This document shows positions 1-7,905 of a DNA stretch of 28,964 bases, one piece after another; the first letter of the stretch is position 1; the number at the start of each line of letters is the position of its first letter. Source of the DNA: Acidobacteria bacterium 37-71-11 (GTDB lineage: Bacteria; Acidobacteriota; Thermoanaerobaculia; Thermoanaerobaculales; Thermoanaerobaculaceae); NCBI GenBank assembly GCA_002279285.1, contig NCBR01000029.1, positions 1 to 28,964 on the forward strand, written 5' to 3'. A program made the translations under genes and the position numbers. The notes below the pieces were generated by a model. It did no database searches and was not told the DNA's origin. It saw nothing but the letters and a program-made list of their open reading frames with translations.

Positions 1-1524
<1,524 letters not shown>

Positions 1525-1536
1525 ACAGCAACCGAC

Positions 1537-1564
1537 GTGGTGGGTGGCCCGTGACCGGTGGCCG
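1537..1564 (+). repeat. Heptamer array, 4 units (left arm of a foldback)
   Basis: Four 7-nt units follow each other after the rpoD stop: GTGGTGG, GTGGCCC, GTGACCG, GTGGCCG. Bases 1544-1565 pair with the inverted array at 1625-1652 in two perfect 11-bp blocks (1544-1554 with 1642-1652; 1555-1565 with 1624-1634). The right arm carries seven extra bases between its blocks. The RNA could fold into a long hairpin behind rpoD. No T-run follows, so it is not a standard terminator. Confidence 0.7.
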
Positions 1565-1624
1565 GGTCGAGCAGCGTGGCGGCACCTCCTTGAGGGGTCA
1601 GTGGGTTTCTGTCTTGCCCTGTTC

Positions 1625-1652
1625 CGGCCACCGGCGACTGATCACGGGCCAC
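1625..1652 (-). repeat. Heptamer array, 4 units (right arm, inverted)
   Basis: Read on the minus strand the units are GTGGCCC, GTGATCA, GTCGCCG and GTGGCCG. This is the inverted partner of the array at 1537-1564. The seven-base length difference between matching blocks equals one repeat unit, which points to gain or loss of a whole heptamer. Confidence 0.7.
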
Positions 1653-1671
1653 GCCTCTTGCTTCGCGCCGG

Positions 1672-1700
1672 TTGCGCCAAGTCTCAATAGCGCCTACAAT
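1672..1700 (+). promoter_or_regulatory. Sigma-70 promoter for the CAT tRNA
   Basis: TTGCGC at 1672-1677 and TACAAT at 1695-1700 are separated by exactly 17 nt. The -10 box ends ten bases before the first base of the tRNA, so transcription would start at or next to the mature 5' end. Seen directly; promoter activity is inferred. Confidence 0.6.
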
Positions 1701-1710
1701 TCGCCGCGCT

Positions 1711-1786
1711 GGGTCCATAGCTCAGCGGTCAGAGCTGCCGGCTCATAACCGGTTGGTCCCAGGTTCGAATCCTGGTGGACCCACCA
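1711..1786 (+). tRNA. tRNA with CAT anticodon (elongator Met or Ile2)
   Basis: The 76 nt fold as a complete cloverleaf. The acceptor stem is GGGTCCA (1711-1717) with TGGACCC (1776-1782), followed by discriminator A and an encoded CCA (1784-1786). The anticodon loop CTCATAA (1742-1748) has CAT at 1744-1746. The T arm is CCAGG-TTCGAAT-CCTGG. The first acceptor pair is G-C, so it is not the initiator type. CAT is used both by elongator tRNA-Met and by tRNA-Ile2, whose C34 is changed to lysidine by TilS. The short D loop and variable region look somewhat like Ile2, but I cannot separate the two by eye. Confidence 0.93.
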
Positions 1787-1858
1787 CGCACCGAGAGGGC
1801 TTGCGGCCTGCCGGTTCGGCCAGGTCGGGTTCGGGGTGCTTGAAAAACGGGAGGGGCG

Positions 1859-2587
1859 TTGACGGCGAGGGACCAACTTGCAGGGTACGTTGCGCTGCAG
1901 CGGCTGCTGACCCGCCGCGCGGCGCTGAAGCGGGAGCGGGACACGCCCCCGGAGGCGCTGGCCGCGCTACGCACGCAGTTCTCCGACCGGCACGAGAAGC
2001 TCGAGGCCGCCTGCGTGCGGCGCGACGCGCTGGCCGCGGAGCAGGCGGCGCTGCAACCGGAGGCCGACGCGCTGCGCGAGGAGCGCGAGCACTTCCGCAA
2101 GCAGAAGAGTCACGTCACCAACATGAAGCAGCTCTCCGCGGTGGTTTCGGAGCTGGATCACGTGGAGACCCAGTTCAAGGCCAAGGAGGACCGACTCCTC
2201 GAGATCCTGCAGGAGATCGAGAGCACGGACGCCGCGATCGCGACGCTGGGGGAGGAGAGCCCGGAAGAGAAGACACTGCGCGAGCAGGCCGAGGCGGCAT
2301 GGGAGCAGCTCCGCCAGGCGAGCGAGGGGGAGCTGGCCGCGCTCGAGACGGAGCTGCGCGCCGTGCAGGCCAGGCTCGGGGACAAGGCAATGGAACGCTT
2401 CAAAAAGCTGTGGACGTCGCGCAGGCCGAATGCGGTCGTGCCGATGGACGGAACGGCGTGCTCCGCGTGCCACGGCGACCTGCGACCGTCGCTCGTGCAG
2501 CTCGTGCGCACGGTCGAGGAGTTGCAGACCTGCGACCACTGCCGCCGGCTGCTTTACGACCCCGAGCAGTTCCCGCCCTCCGCATGA
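1859..2587 (+). CDS. Coiled-coil protein with C4 zinc ribbon (DUF164-type)
   Basis: Protein of 242 residues. Residues 1 to about 190 form a long, charged, alanine/glutamate-rich coiled coil. The C terminus carries two CxxC pairs (C201/C204 and C225/C228) that should bind one zinc ion, as in the bacterial zf-RING_7/DUF164 family. Family members are thought to bind nucleic acid or protein partners, but no firm function is known. The start is TTG at 1859, the most upstream start codon in this frame after the tRNA, behind a strong GGGAGGGG Shine-Dalgarno at 1849-1856. The same 13-nt start context recurs at the uvrD start. Its stop overlaps the RNase HI start by ATGA, so the two are translationally coupled. 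Confidence 0.88.
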   Translation: MTARDQLAGYVALQRLLTRRAALKRERDTPPEALAALRTQFSDRHEKLEAACVRRDALAAEQAALQPEADALREEREHFRKQKSHVTNMKQLSAVVSELDHVETQFKAKEDRLLEILQEIESTDAAIATLGEESPEEKTLREQAEAAWEQLRQASEGELAALETELRAVQARLGDKAMERFKKLWTSRRPNAVVPMDGTACSACHGDLRPSLVQLVRTVEELQTCDHCRRLLYDPEQFPPSA

Positions 2588-3018
2588 CCGCCTCGCCCGC
2601 CGCCGCGGCCGCGATCGACGGCGGATCGCGCGGCAACCCCGGCGAGGCGGGGTGCGGCGTCGTCCTCGAGCTCGCGGACCGGCGCGAGGAGCACTGTCTC
2701 TACCTCGGCACCGCCACCAACAACGTCGCCGAGTACGCCGCGCTGCTGGCCGCGCTCGAGCGCGCCCGCGCCCTCGGCGTCGAGCGCCTCGAGGTCCGTT
2801 CCGACTCGCAGCTCGTCGTCGAGCAGATGAAAGGGGCCTACAAGGTCAAGGCGGCGCACCTCAAACCGCTGTGGCTGCAGGCGCGCACGCTGGCCGCCGG
2901 CTTCCGGCGCTTCGCCATCGTGCACGTCGCCCGCGAGGCCAACCGCGCCGCCGACGCCCTCGCCAACCGTGCGATGGACGAACGCGCATCGACGCTGCCA
3001 CGGCCGGAGGGGCTTTGA
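2584..3018 (+). CDS. rnhA: Ribonuclease HI-like protein (RVT_3 family)
   Basis: Protein of 144 residues with the RNase H fold. All four expected acidic metal ligands are visible: D12 in IDGGSRGNPG, E50 in NNVAEYAALL, D74 in VRSDSQLVVEQ and D124 in NRAADALAN. It should cut the RNA strand of RNA-DNA hybrids such as primers and R-loops. The compact form without a basic protrusion and the GxxTNNxAEY pattern match the short archaeal/bacterial RVT_3 type rather than classic E. coli RnhA, so the symbol is approximate. The ATG at 2584 overlaps the stop of the zinc-ribbon gene (ATGA), which fixes the start. The pairing of a zinc-ribbon gene and an RNase HI gene downstream of rpoD is, from memory, also found in deltaproteobacteria. 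Confidence 0.92.
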   Translation: MTASPAAAAAIDGGSRGNPGEAGCGVVLELADRREEHCLYLGTATNNVAEYAALLAALERARALGVERLEVRSDSQLVVEQMKGAYKVKAAHLKPLWLQARTLAAGFRRFAIVHVAREANRAADALANRAMDERASTLPRPEGL

Positions 3019-3023
3019 CGACC

Positions 3024-3051
3024 GTGGTCCGTGGTCCGTGGTCCGTGGCCC
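3024..3051 (+). repeat. Heptamer array, 4 units
   Basis: GTGGTCC occurs three times and then GTGGCCC once, in direct tandem with no spacers, followed by GAA. It fills most of the 46-nt gap between the RNase HI stop and the GTG start of the PLP protein. The frame is open through it, but the translation has no homology to the family, so I treat it as untranslated leader. Confidence 0.8.
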
Positions 3052-3064
3052 GAAAGACGGGACC

Positions 3065-3757
3065 GTGAGCGTCGCGGCGAACCTGGCGCAGGTCAGGGAG
3101 CGGATCGCGGCGGCGTGCGTCCGGGCCGGGCGCGACCTCGCGGGCGTACGCATCGTTGCGGTGTCCAAGACGCAGCCCGCCGAGGCGGTGGCGGAGGCGG
3201 TGGCGGCCGGCGCCGACGCGATCGGCGAGAACCGGGTGCAGGAGGCGGCCGCCAAGCGCCCCCTAGTGGCGGGGGCGACCCCGTGGCACCTAATCGGGCC
3301 GCTGCAGCGCAACAAAGCTCGGACGGCGCTCGGGCTCTTCGATGTCATCGAGACGGTCGACCGGCCTGAACTCGCCGATCGGCTCGAGGCGTTGCTGGCC
3401 GGGGGCAGCCGTGTGCTGCCGGTCTTCCTCGAGGTTAACGTCGGGGGCGAGGCGGCCAAGAGCGGCGTGACCGCCGAGGACGCGGCCGCGCTGGCCGCGC
3501 ACATCCTCGCGCGTTGCTCGCACCTGCACCTCGCCGGCGTGATGACGGTGCCGCCGTACGATTCCGACCCCGAACGCTCCCGCCCGCACTTCGCGGCGCT
3601 GCGCGGGCTCGCGGCCGGCCTCGTTTCGCGCTTCACGCTCCCCGCGCTCGAGCTCTCGATGGGGATGAGCGAGGACTTCGAGGTCGCTGTCGAGGAGGGG
3701 GCGACGTTGGTCAGGCTCGGGCGGATCGTGTTCGGAGAGCGCCGCCCTGCGGTGTGA
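3065..3757 (+). CDS. YggS/PLPBP family pyridoxal phosphate homeostasis protein
   Basis: Protein of 230 residues, the usual family length. It is a single-domain TIM-barrel PLP-binding protein without known catalysis that buffers free PLP and affects amino- and keto-acid balance. The PLP lysine lies in IVAVSKTQP. Other family blocks are GENRVQE, WHLIGPLQRNK (normally IGxLQxNK), VNVGGEAAKSG, GVMTVPPY and the phosphate-binding C terminus SMGMSEDFEVAVEEGATLVRLG. I chose GTG 3065 because homology begins at about the following residues. An upstream in-frame start at 2969 would translate the rnhA end and the heptamer array. The Shine-Dalgarno (ACGGGA) is weak. Confidence 0.95.
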   Translation: MSVAANLAQVRERIAAACVRAGRDLAGVRIVAVSKTQPAEAVAEAVAAGADAIGENRVQEAAAKRPLVAGATPWHLIGPLQRNKARTALGLFDVIETVDRPELADRLEALLAGGSRVLPVFLEVNVGGEAAKSGVTAEDAAALAAHILARCSHLHLAGVMTVPPYDSDPERSRPHFAALRGLAAGLVSRFTLPALELSMGMSEDFEVAVEEGATLVRLGRIVFGERRPAV

Positions 3758-3817
3758 GGCGCATCACCGCCCGCGCCTGGGAGTGGGGTAAGCTACGACG
3801 AGGCAGGAGGCGTTGCG

Positions 3818-4342
3818 ATGAACAGGTTGACGCCGCTGGAGATCCAGCGTGCGACGTTCGCACGCAAGCTGCGCGGTCACGACCCCGACGCGGTGCGCGA
3901 GTTCCTCGGCGAGATCGCCGAGCAGCTCGAGGAGGAGGCGCGCACCCGCGGCGAGCTGCGCGCCCAGATCGCACACCTGAGCCAGGAGGTCGAGGAGTAC
4001 CGTCAGCGCGCCGGTGCGGTGAACGAGGCGCTGGTGACGGCGCAGCGCACCGCGGAGGCCACGGTCGCCCGGGCCGAAACCGAGGCGCAGCGCATCATCG
4101 CCGACGCGGAGGCGCTGGCCGACCGGGTGGTGGACGACGCGGCGCGGCGCGCGGAGAACGTCGAGCTGGTGATCGGCCAGCTGCGCGGGCGGCGGCGTAC
4201 AGCGCGCGCGGAGCTCAAGCGCCTCGTCGACGTGCTCGGTGGCGCGGCGCGCGACGACGAGCTTGCCGAACAGAGGGCGAACGATTCGCCGACCGTCAGC
4301 TTCCTGCGGCGCCGCTCCGGCGACGCCAAGGGCGAGCGCTGA
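3818..4342 (+). CDS. DivIVA-domain protein
   Basis: Protein of 174 residues. The N terminus (LTPLEIQRATFARKLRGHDPDAVREFL) is the DivIVA lipid/curvature-binding element. It is followed by a long coiled coil (about residues 28-140) rich in Glu, Ala and Arg, and a disordered basic tail. DivIVA proteins gather at curved membrane such as poles and septa and recruit division or wall-growth partners. Whether this one is polar or septal cannot be told. AGGAGG at 3805-3810 sits 7 nt before the ATG, a very strong ribosome site. The position next to a YggS gene is seen in many bacteria (yggS-yggT-divIVA clusters), although yggT is missing here. Confidence 0.9.
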   Translation: MNRLTPLEIQRATFARKLRGHDPDAVREFLGEIAEQLEEEARTRGELRAQIAHLSQEVEEYRQRAGAVNEALVTAQRTAEATVARAETEAQRIIADAEALADRVVDDAARRAENVELVIGQLRGRRRTARAELKRLVDVLGGAARDDELAEQRANDSPTVSFLRRRSGDAKGER

Positions 4343-4388
4343 GCCGGCCGCGGCCGGAAGACGCCCAGTCGGGTTTGGAGGTCCGCTC

Positions 4389-5642
4389 GTGAGCCTGCTC
4401 ATTCAAGGCGCCACCGTCGTGGCGACGCCGCGTGGGACGTCGGCGCTCGCGGGCCCCGGTCAGAGCGTGCTCGACCTGCTCCCCGGCGCGGTGGTGCGTT
4501 GCGACGGGCGCGACATCGTCTTCGTCGGCGAACCGCGCGAGCACGACCGCCTCTTCGGGGCGCCGGATGAGGTCCTCGACGCCGCCGGCGGCACCGTGCT
4601 CCCGGGCTTCGTCGACCCGCACACCCATCTGCCGTTCGCCGGCTACCGTGAGGACGAGTTCGACCGCCGCATCGCCGGGGCACGCTACGCCGAGATCGCC
4701 GCCGCGGGAGGCGGCATCGTCGCCACCGTCGCCGCCACGCGGCGGGCGACGTTCGACGAGCTGCTCGCGCTCACGTTGCACCGCCTCGACCTCCAGCTCG
4801 CGGGCGGCACCACCACCACCGAGGCGAAGTCGGGGTACGGTCTCGACCTCGGCAACGAGCTCAAACAGCTGCGCGTCCTCCGCGAGGCCGGCCGGCGCCA
4901 CCCGGTCGAGATCGTGCCGACGGCGATGCCGGCACACGAGGTGCCGCCCGAGTGGCGGCACGACTCCGACGGCTACGTCGAGTTGGTCGTCTCGCGGATC
5001 CACCCGGCGATCGCTGCCGAAGGCCTCGCCGAGCAGGTGGACGTCTTCTGCGAGTGGGGCGTCTTCACCCCGGACCAGACGCGGCGGCTGCTCGCGGACG
5101 CGGGTCGCTTCCGGTGGCGGATCCACCTGCACGCCGACGAGCTTTGCGACCTCGGGGGCGCCGCGCTCGCCGCCGAGGTCGGCGCCGCCGCCGCCGCGCA
5201 CCTCCTGCACGCCTCGGCGGAGGGGATCGCGGCGATGGCCAGGCGAGGCGTGATTGCGATCGCGCTGCCGGGGGTCTCGTTCTTCCTGCGCGAGCGGTTC
5301 GCACCGGTGCGTGCTCTCGTCGACGCCGGCGTGCCGGTCGCCGTGGCCACCGACTGCAACCCGGGCTCCTCGCACACGGAGTCGATGCCGGCCGTGATCG
5401 CCCTGGCTTGCCTCGGCGCCGGGTTGTCCTCGGAGGAGGCGATCATCGCGGCGACGCTCAACGCCGCCGCCGCGCTCGGGCGCGCCGACCGCCTGGGCAG
5501 CGTCGAGACCGGGAAGCAAGCCGACCTTGTCGTGCTCGACGCGCCGTCCCCGAAACACCTTGTCTACCACTTCGGCGTCAACCTCGTGCGCCACGTCGTC
5601 AAAGCCGGCCGCGTGGTCGTCAGCGACGGCGCGCGGGTCTAG
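4389..5642 (+). CDS. hutI: Imidazolonepropionase HutI
   Basis: Protein of 417 residues, normal family length. It hydrolyses 4-imidazolone-5-propanoate to N-formimino-L-glutamate, step three of histidine degradation, in the cytoplasm. It has the amidohydrolase fold with the metal motif FVDPHTHLPFAGYR, the family block GGTTTTEAKSGYGLD, the ligand/proton-shuttle region HLHADEL and the metal Asp in ATDCNPGSSHTESMP. The start is GTG at 4389, with GGAGG at 4377-4381 and 7-nt spacing; homology begins at once (LIQGATVV). No hutH, hutU or hutG lies in the window, so the rest of the pathway must be elsewhere or absent. Its stop TAG (5640-5642) overlaps the stop of the facing uvrD gene. Confidence 0.96.
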   Translation: MSLLIQGATVVATPRGTSALAGPGQSVLDLLPGAVVRCDGRDIVFVGEPREHDRLFGAPDEVLDAAGGTVLPGFVDPHTHLPFAGYREDEFDRRIAGARYAEIAAAGGGIVATVAATRRATFDELLALTLHRLDLQLAGGTTTTEAKSGYGLDLGNELKQLRVLREAGRRHPVEIVPTAMPAHEVPPEWRHDSDGYVELVVSRIHPAIAAEGLAEQVDVFCEWGVFTPDQTRRLLADAGRFRWRIHLHADELCDLGGAALAAEVGAAAAAHLLHASAEGIAAMARRGVIAIALPGVSFFLRERFAPVRALVDAGVPVAVATDCNPGSSHTESMPAVIALACLGAGLSSEEAIIAATLNAAAALGRADRLGSVETGKQADLVVLDAPSPKHLVYHFGVNLVRHVVKAGRVVVSDGARV

Positions 5643-7849
5643 ACCTTCTCGAGGTGGGCAAGCGACGGGATCAGCGTCTTGCGGCCGGCGCGGTCGAAGA
5701 AGCAGACCAGGCGCGTCTGCGCGCCGGTCCCCTGCACCTGGAGGATCACCCCCGGGCCGAACGTCGCGTGCCGGACCTTGAGCCCGGGCCGCCAGCCGTC
5801 GGGGCGCTTGGGGGGATTGGACCGGGGTCCGGGGTCCGGGGTCCGGGGTCCGAACGACGCGGCAGGGCCACCATCTGAGCGCTCGGGCAGTCGCGGGTGC
5901 GGGGCGTGGGTGCGAAACGGGTCGCGACCGAACGCCGCGGCCCGGTCCTCTACCACCTCGCGCGGCACCTCGAGCAGGAACGGCGACGGCCGGCCCGAGA
6001 GCAGCTGGCCGTTGATGCGGCGCACCCTCGCCGAGGTCAGGATCAACCGCCGGCGCGCTCGCGTCATACCCACGTAGGCGAGGCGGCGCTCCTCCTCCTC
6101 GTCCGCCTCGCTGCTGCCCTCGCGGCGCAGCGGCAGGAGGCCGTCCTCCATCCCGACCAGGAACACGGCTTCGAACTCGAGTCCCTTGGCGGCGTGCAGC
6201 GTCGAGAGCTGCACCGCGTCGCCCTCGCGCCGCATGTCGGCATCGGTGAGCAGCGCCACCTCGTCCAGGAACGCGACGAGGTCGAGGCCCCGCTCGGCCG
6301 CCTCCGCAGCGGCCGCAACGAGTTGGTCGAGGTTGGCGCGGCGCGAGCTGTCGTCTTCATCGCCCGAGGCGTACTGCGCTGCCAGGCCCGAGCGCTCCAG
6401 CAGCTCGCGGACGACTTCCGCCGGCGCGACGCTGCCCGCGAGCGCACGCAGCGCGTCGAGGAGCGCGAAGAACTCCGCGAGCGCCTGCCGTGCCCGCGGC
6501 GAGAGCGCTTCGGGGAGTCGGCGCGCCGCTTCCGGGAGGGCGGCCGCGAGCGTCGCCGCGGCGGCTTCGAGGTGGTCCATCGCAACCTGCCCGATCCCGC
6601 GCGCCGGAACGTGGATCGCGCGCCGGAACGCAAGCGCGTCGTCGGGGGCCACCAGCAGGCGCAGGTACGCGAGCGCGTCGCGCACCTCCTTGCGCTCCCA
6701 GAACCGGGTGCCGCCGACGACCACGTACGGCATCGCGCGCCGCACCATCTCCCCCTCGAACGGCCTCGATTGGGCGTTGACGCGGAACAGCACCGCGATC
6801 TCCCCTGCAGGCACCGAGGCGCGCAGGCGGGAGATTTCGTCGGCGACGAAGCGGGCCTCGTCGGCCTCGTCGGCGGCCAGGTACACCGTCACCGGGACGC
6901 CCGCACCGACCTCGGAGGAGAGTCGCTTCGGGCGCCGCCGTGGGTTGCGCTCGATGACGGCCGCGGCCGCGCGCAGGATCGGTTCGGTCGAGCGGTAGTT
7001 TCGCCCCAGCGTCACCACCCGCGCGCCCGGGTAGGCCTCCTCGAAAGCGAGGATGTTCTCGACCTCGGCCCCGCGCCAGCGGTAGATCGACTGGTCCTCG
7101 TCGCCCACCGCAGTCAGGTTCGGAGCTTTACCTCCCAACAGCCGCACCAGCCGCGCCTGCGCCAGGTTGGTGTCTTGGTACTCGTCCACCAGCAGCCAGT
7201 GAAAGCGCGAGGCCAGCGACTTGCGGATCGCGTCGTGGCGTTCGAGCAGTGCCACCGCACCGGTGAGCATGTCGTCGAAGTCCACCGCTCCGGCCGCGCG
7301 CAGCTCCCCTTCGTACGCCTCGTAGACCTCGGCGAGGAGGCGCTCCGCGTCGCCGCGGGCCCGGCTTGCGAGCGCCTCCGGCCCGACGAGTGCGTTCTTG
7401 GCCGCGGAGATGCGCGAGCGCGCCGCCCGCACCGACAACCGCGTCGCGGGGATGTCGAGCCGCTTGAGGACGCGGTCGAGCACCTGGCGCTGCTCGTCCT
7501 CGTCCGCGATGGCGAAACGCGGCGACAACCCCGCTTCGGCAGGGTGGTTGCGCAGGAGCTGCAGGGCAAAACGGTGAAACGTCCCGACGAAGCCGCCGCG
7601 CAGCCCGCCGCCGACCAGGCGCTCGACGCGCTCCGCCATCTCGCGCGCCGCCTTGTTGGTGAACGTCACCGCCAGCACCTCGTGCGGCTGGGCGAGGCCG
7701 CGTGCCAGCAGCGCCGCAATCCGGTAGGTGAGGACCCGCGTCTTCCCGGACCCCGCCCCGGCGACCACGAGGAGTGGACCCTCGCCGTGCATCACGGCCA
7801 GCTTCTGGTCCTCGTCCAGGTCCGCGAGCAACTTCGCAAGTCGGTCCAA
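5639..7849 (-). CDS. uvrD: UvrD/PcrA superfamily 1A DNA helicase
   Basis: ATP-dependent 3'-5' helicase of 736 residues acting in nucleotide excision repair, mismatch repair and removal of stalled replication or recombination intermediates. All motifs are present: Walker A AGAGSGKT, Ia TFTNKAAREM, II LLVDEYQDTN, III VGDEDQSIYRWRGAE, IV LGRNYRST, V STLHAAKGLEF and VI RRLAYVGMTRAR. The last 50 residues (WRPGLKVRHATFGPGVI onwards) are the Tudor-like tail that binds RNA polymerase in PcrA/UvrD. I chose TTG 7849 because GGGAGGGG lies just upstream and homology starts there. A longer frame up to 7942 has no homology. The linker before the tail carries a heptamer-repeat insertion (5824-5851). Confidence 0.96.
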   Translation of the reverse strand: MDRLAKLLADLDEDQKLAVMHGEGPLLVVAGAGSGKTRVLTYRIAALLARGLAQPHEVLAVTFTNKAAREMAERVERLVGGGLRGGFVGTFHRFALQLLRNHPAEAGLSPRFAIADEDEQRQVLDRVLKRLDIPATRLSVRAARSRISAAKNALVGPEALASRARGDAERLLAEVYEAYEGELRAAGAVDFDDMLTGAVALLERHDAIRKSLASRFHWLLVDEYQDTNLAQARLVRLLGGKAPNLTAVGDEDQSIYRWRGAEVENILAFEEAYPGARVVTLGRNYRSTEPILRAAAAVIERNPRRRPKRLSSEVGAGVPVTVYLAADEADEARFVADEISRLRASVPAGEIAVLFRVNAQSRPFEGEMVRRAMPYVVVGGTRFWERKEVRDALAYLRLLVAPDDALAFRRAIHVPARGIGQVAMDHLEAAAATLAAALPEAARRLPEALSPRARQALAEFFALLDALRALAGSVAPAEVVRELLERSGLAAQYASGDEDDSSRRANLDQLVAAAAEAAERGLDLVAFLDEVALLTDADMRREGDAVQLSTLHAAKGLEFEAVFLVGMEDGLLPLRREGSSEADEEEERRLAYVGMTRARRRLILTSARVRRINGQLLSGRPSPFLLEVPREVVEDRAAAFGRDPFRTHAPHPRLPERSDGGPAASFGPRTPDPGPRSNPPKRPDGWRPGLKVRHATFGPGVILQVQGTGAQTRLVCFFDRAGRKTLIPSLAHLEKV
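5824..5851 (+). repeat. Heptamer array, 4 units, inside uvrD
   Basis: GGGGTCC is repeated four times exactly on the plus strand and followed by GAA, as after the arrays at 3024 and 10309. Each unit differs from GTGGTCC by one base. On the coding (minus) strand it is read in frame as a Pro/Arg/Asp-rich segment (FGPRTPDPGPRS) in the linker before the UvrD C-terminal Tudor-like domain. Confidence 0.8.
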
Positions 7850-7905
7850 CGCCCCTCCCAGGAACCGGTGATTGTACCGTGCGCCGCGGCCCCGGGGCCC
7901 CGGGC

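Noticed and set aside
1525..1710. Rho-independent terminator after rpoD
   Set aside because: A strong foldback exists, but no U-tract follows it, so I list it only as a repeat.
3024..3051. CRISPR or microRNA-like interpretation of the heptamer arrays
   Set aside because: Units are 7 bp with no spacers and no cas genes are present; they are tandem repeats.
2969..3064. Extended N terminus of the YggS-like protein
   Set aside because: It would translate the rnhA 3' end and the heptamer array; family homology begins only after GTG 3065.
4296..5594. 432-codon minus-strand open frame opposite hutI
   Set aside because: hutI has complete metal-site motifs; the antisense translation has none.
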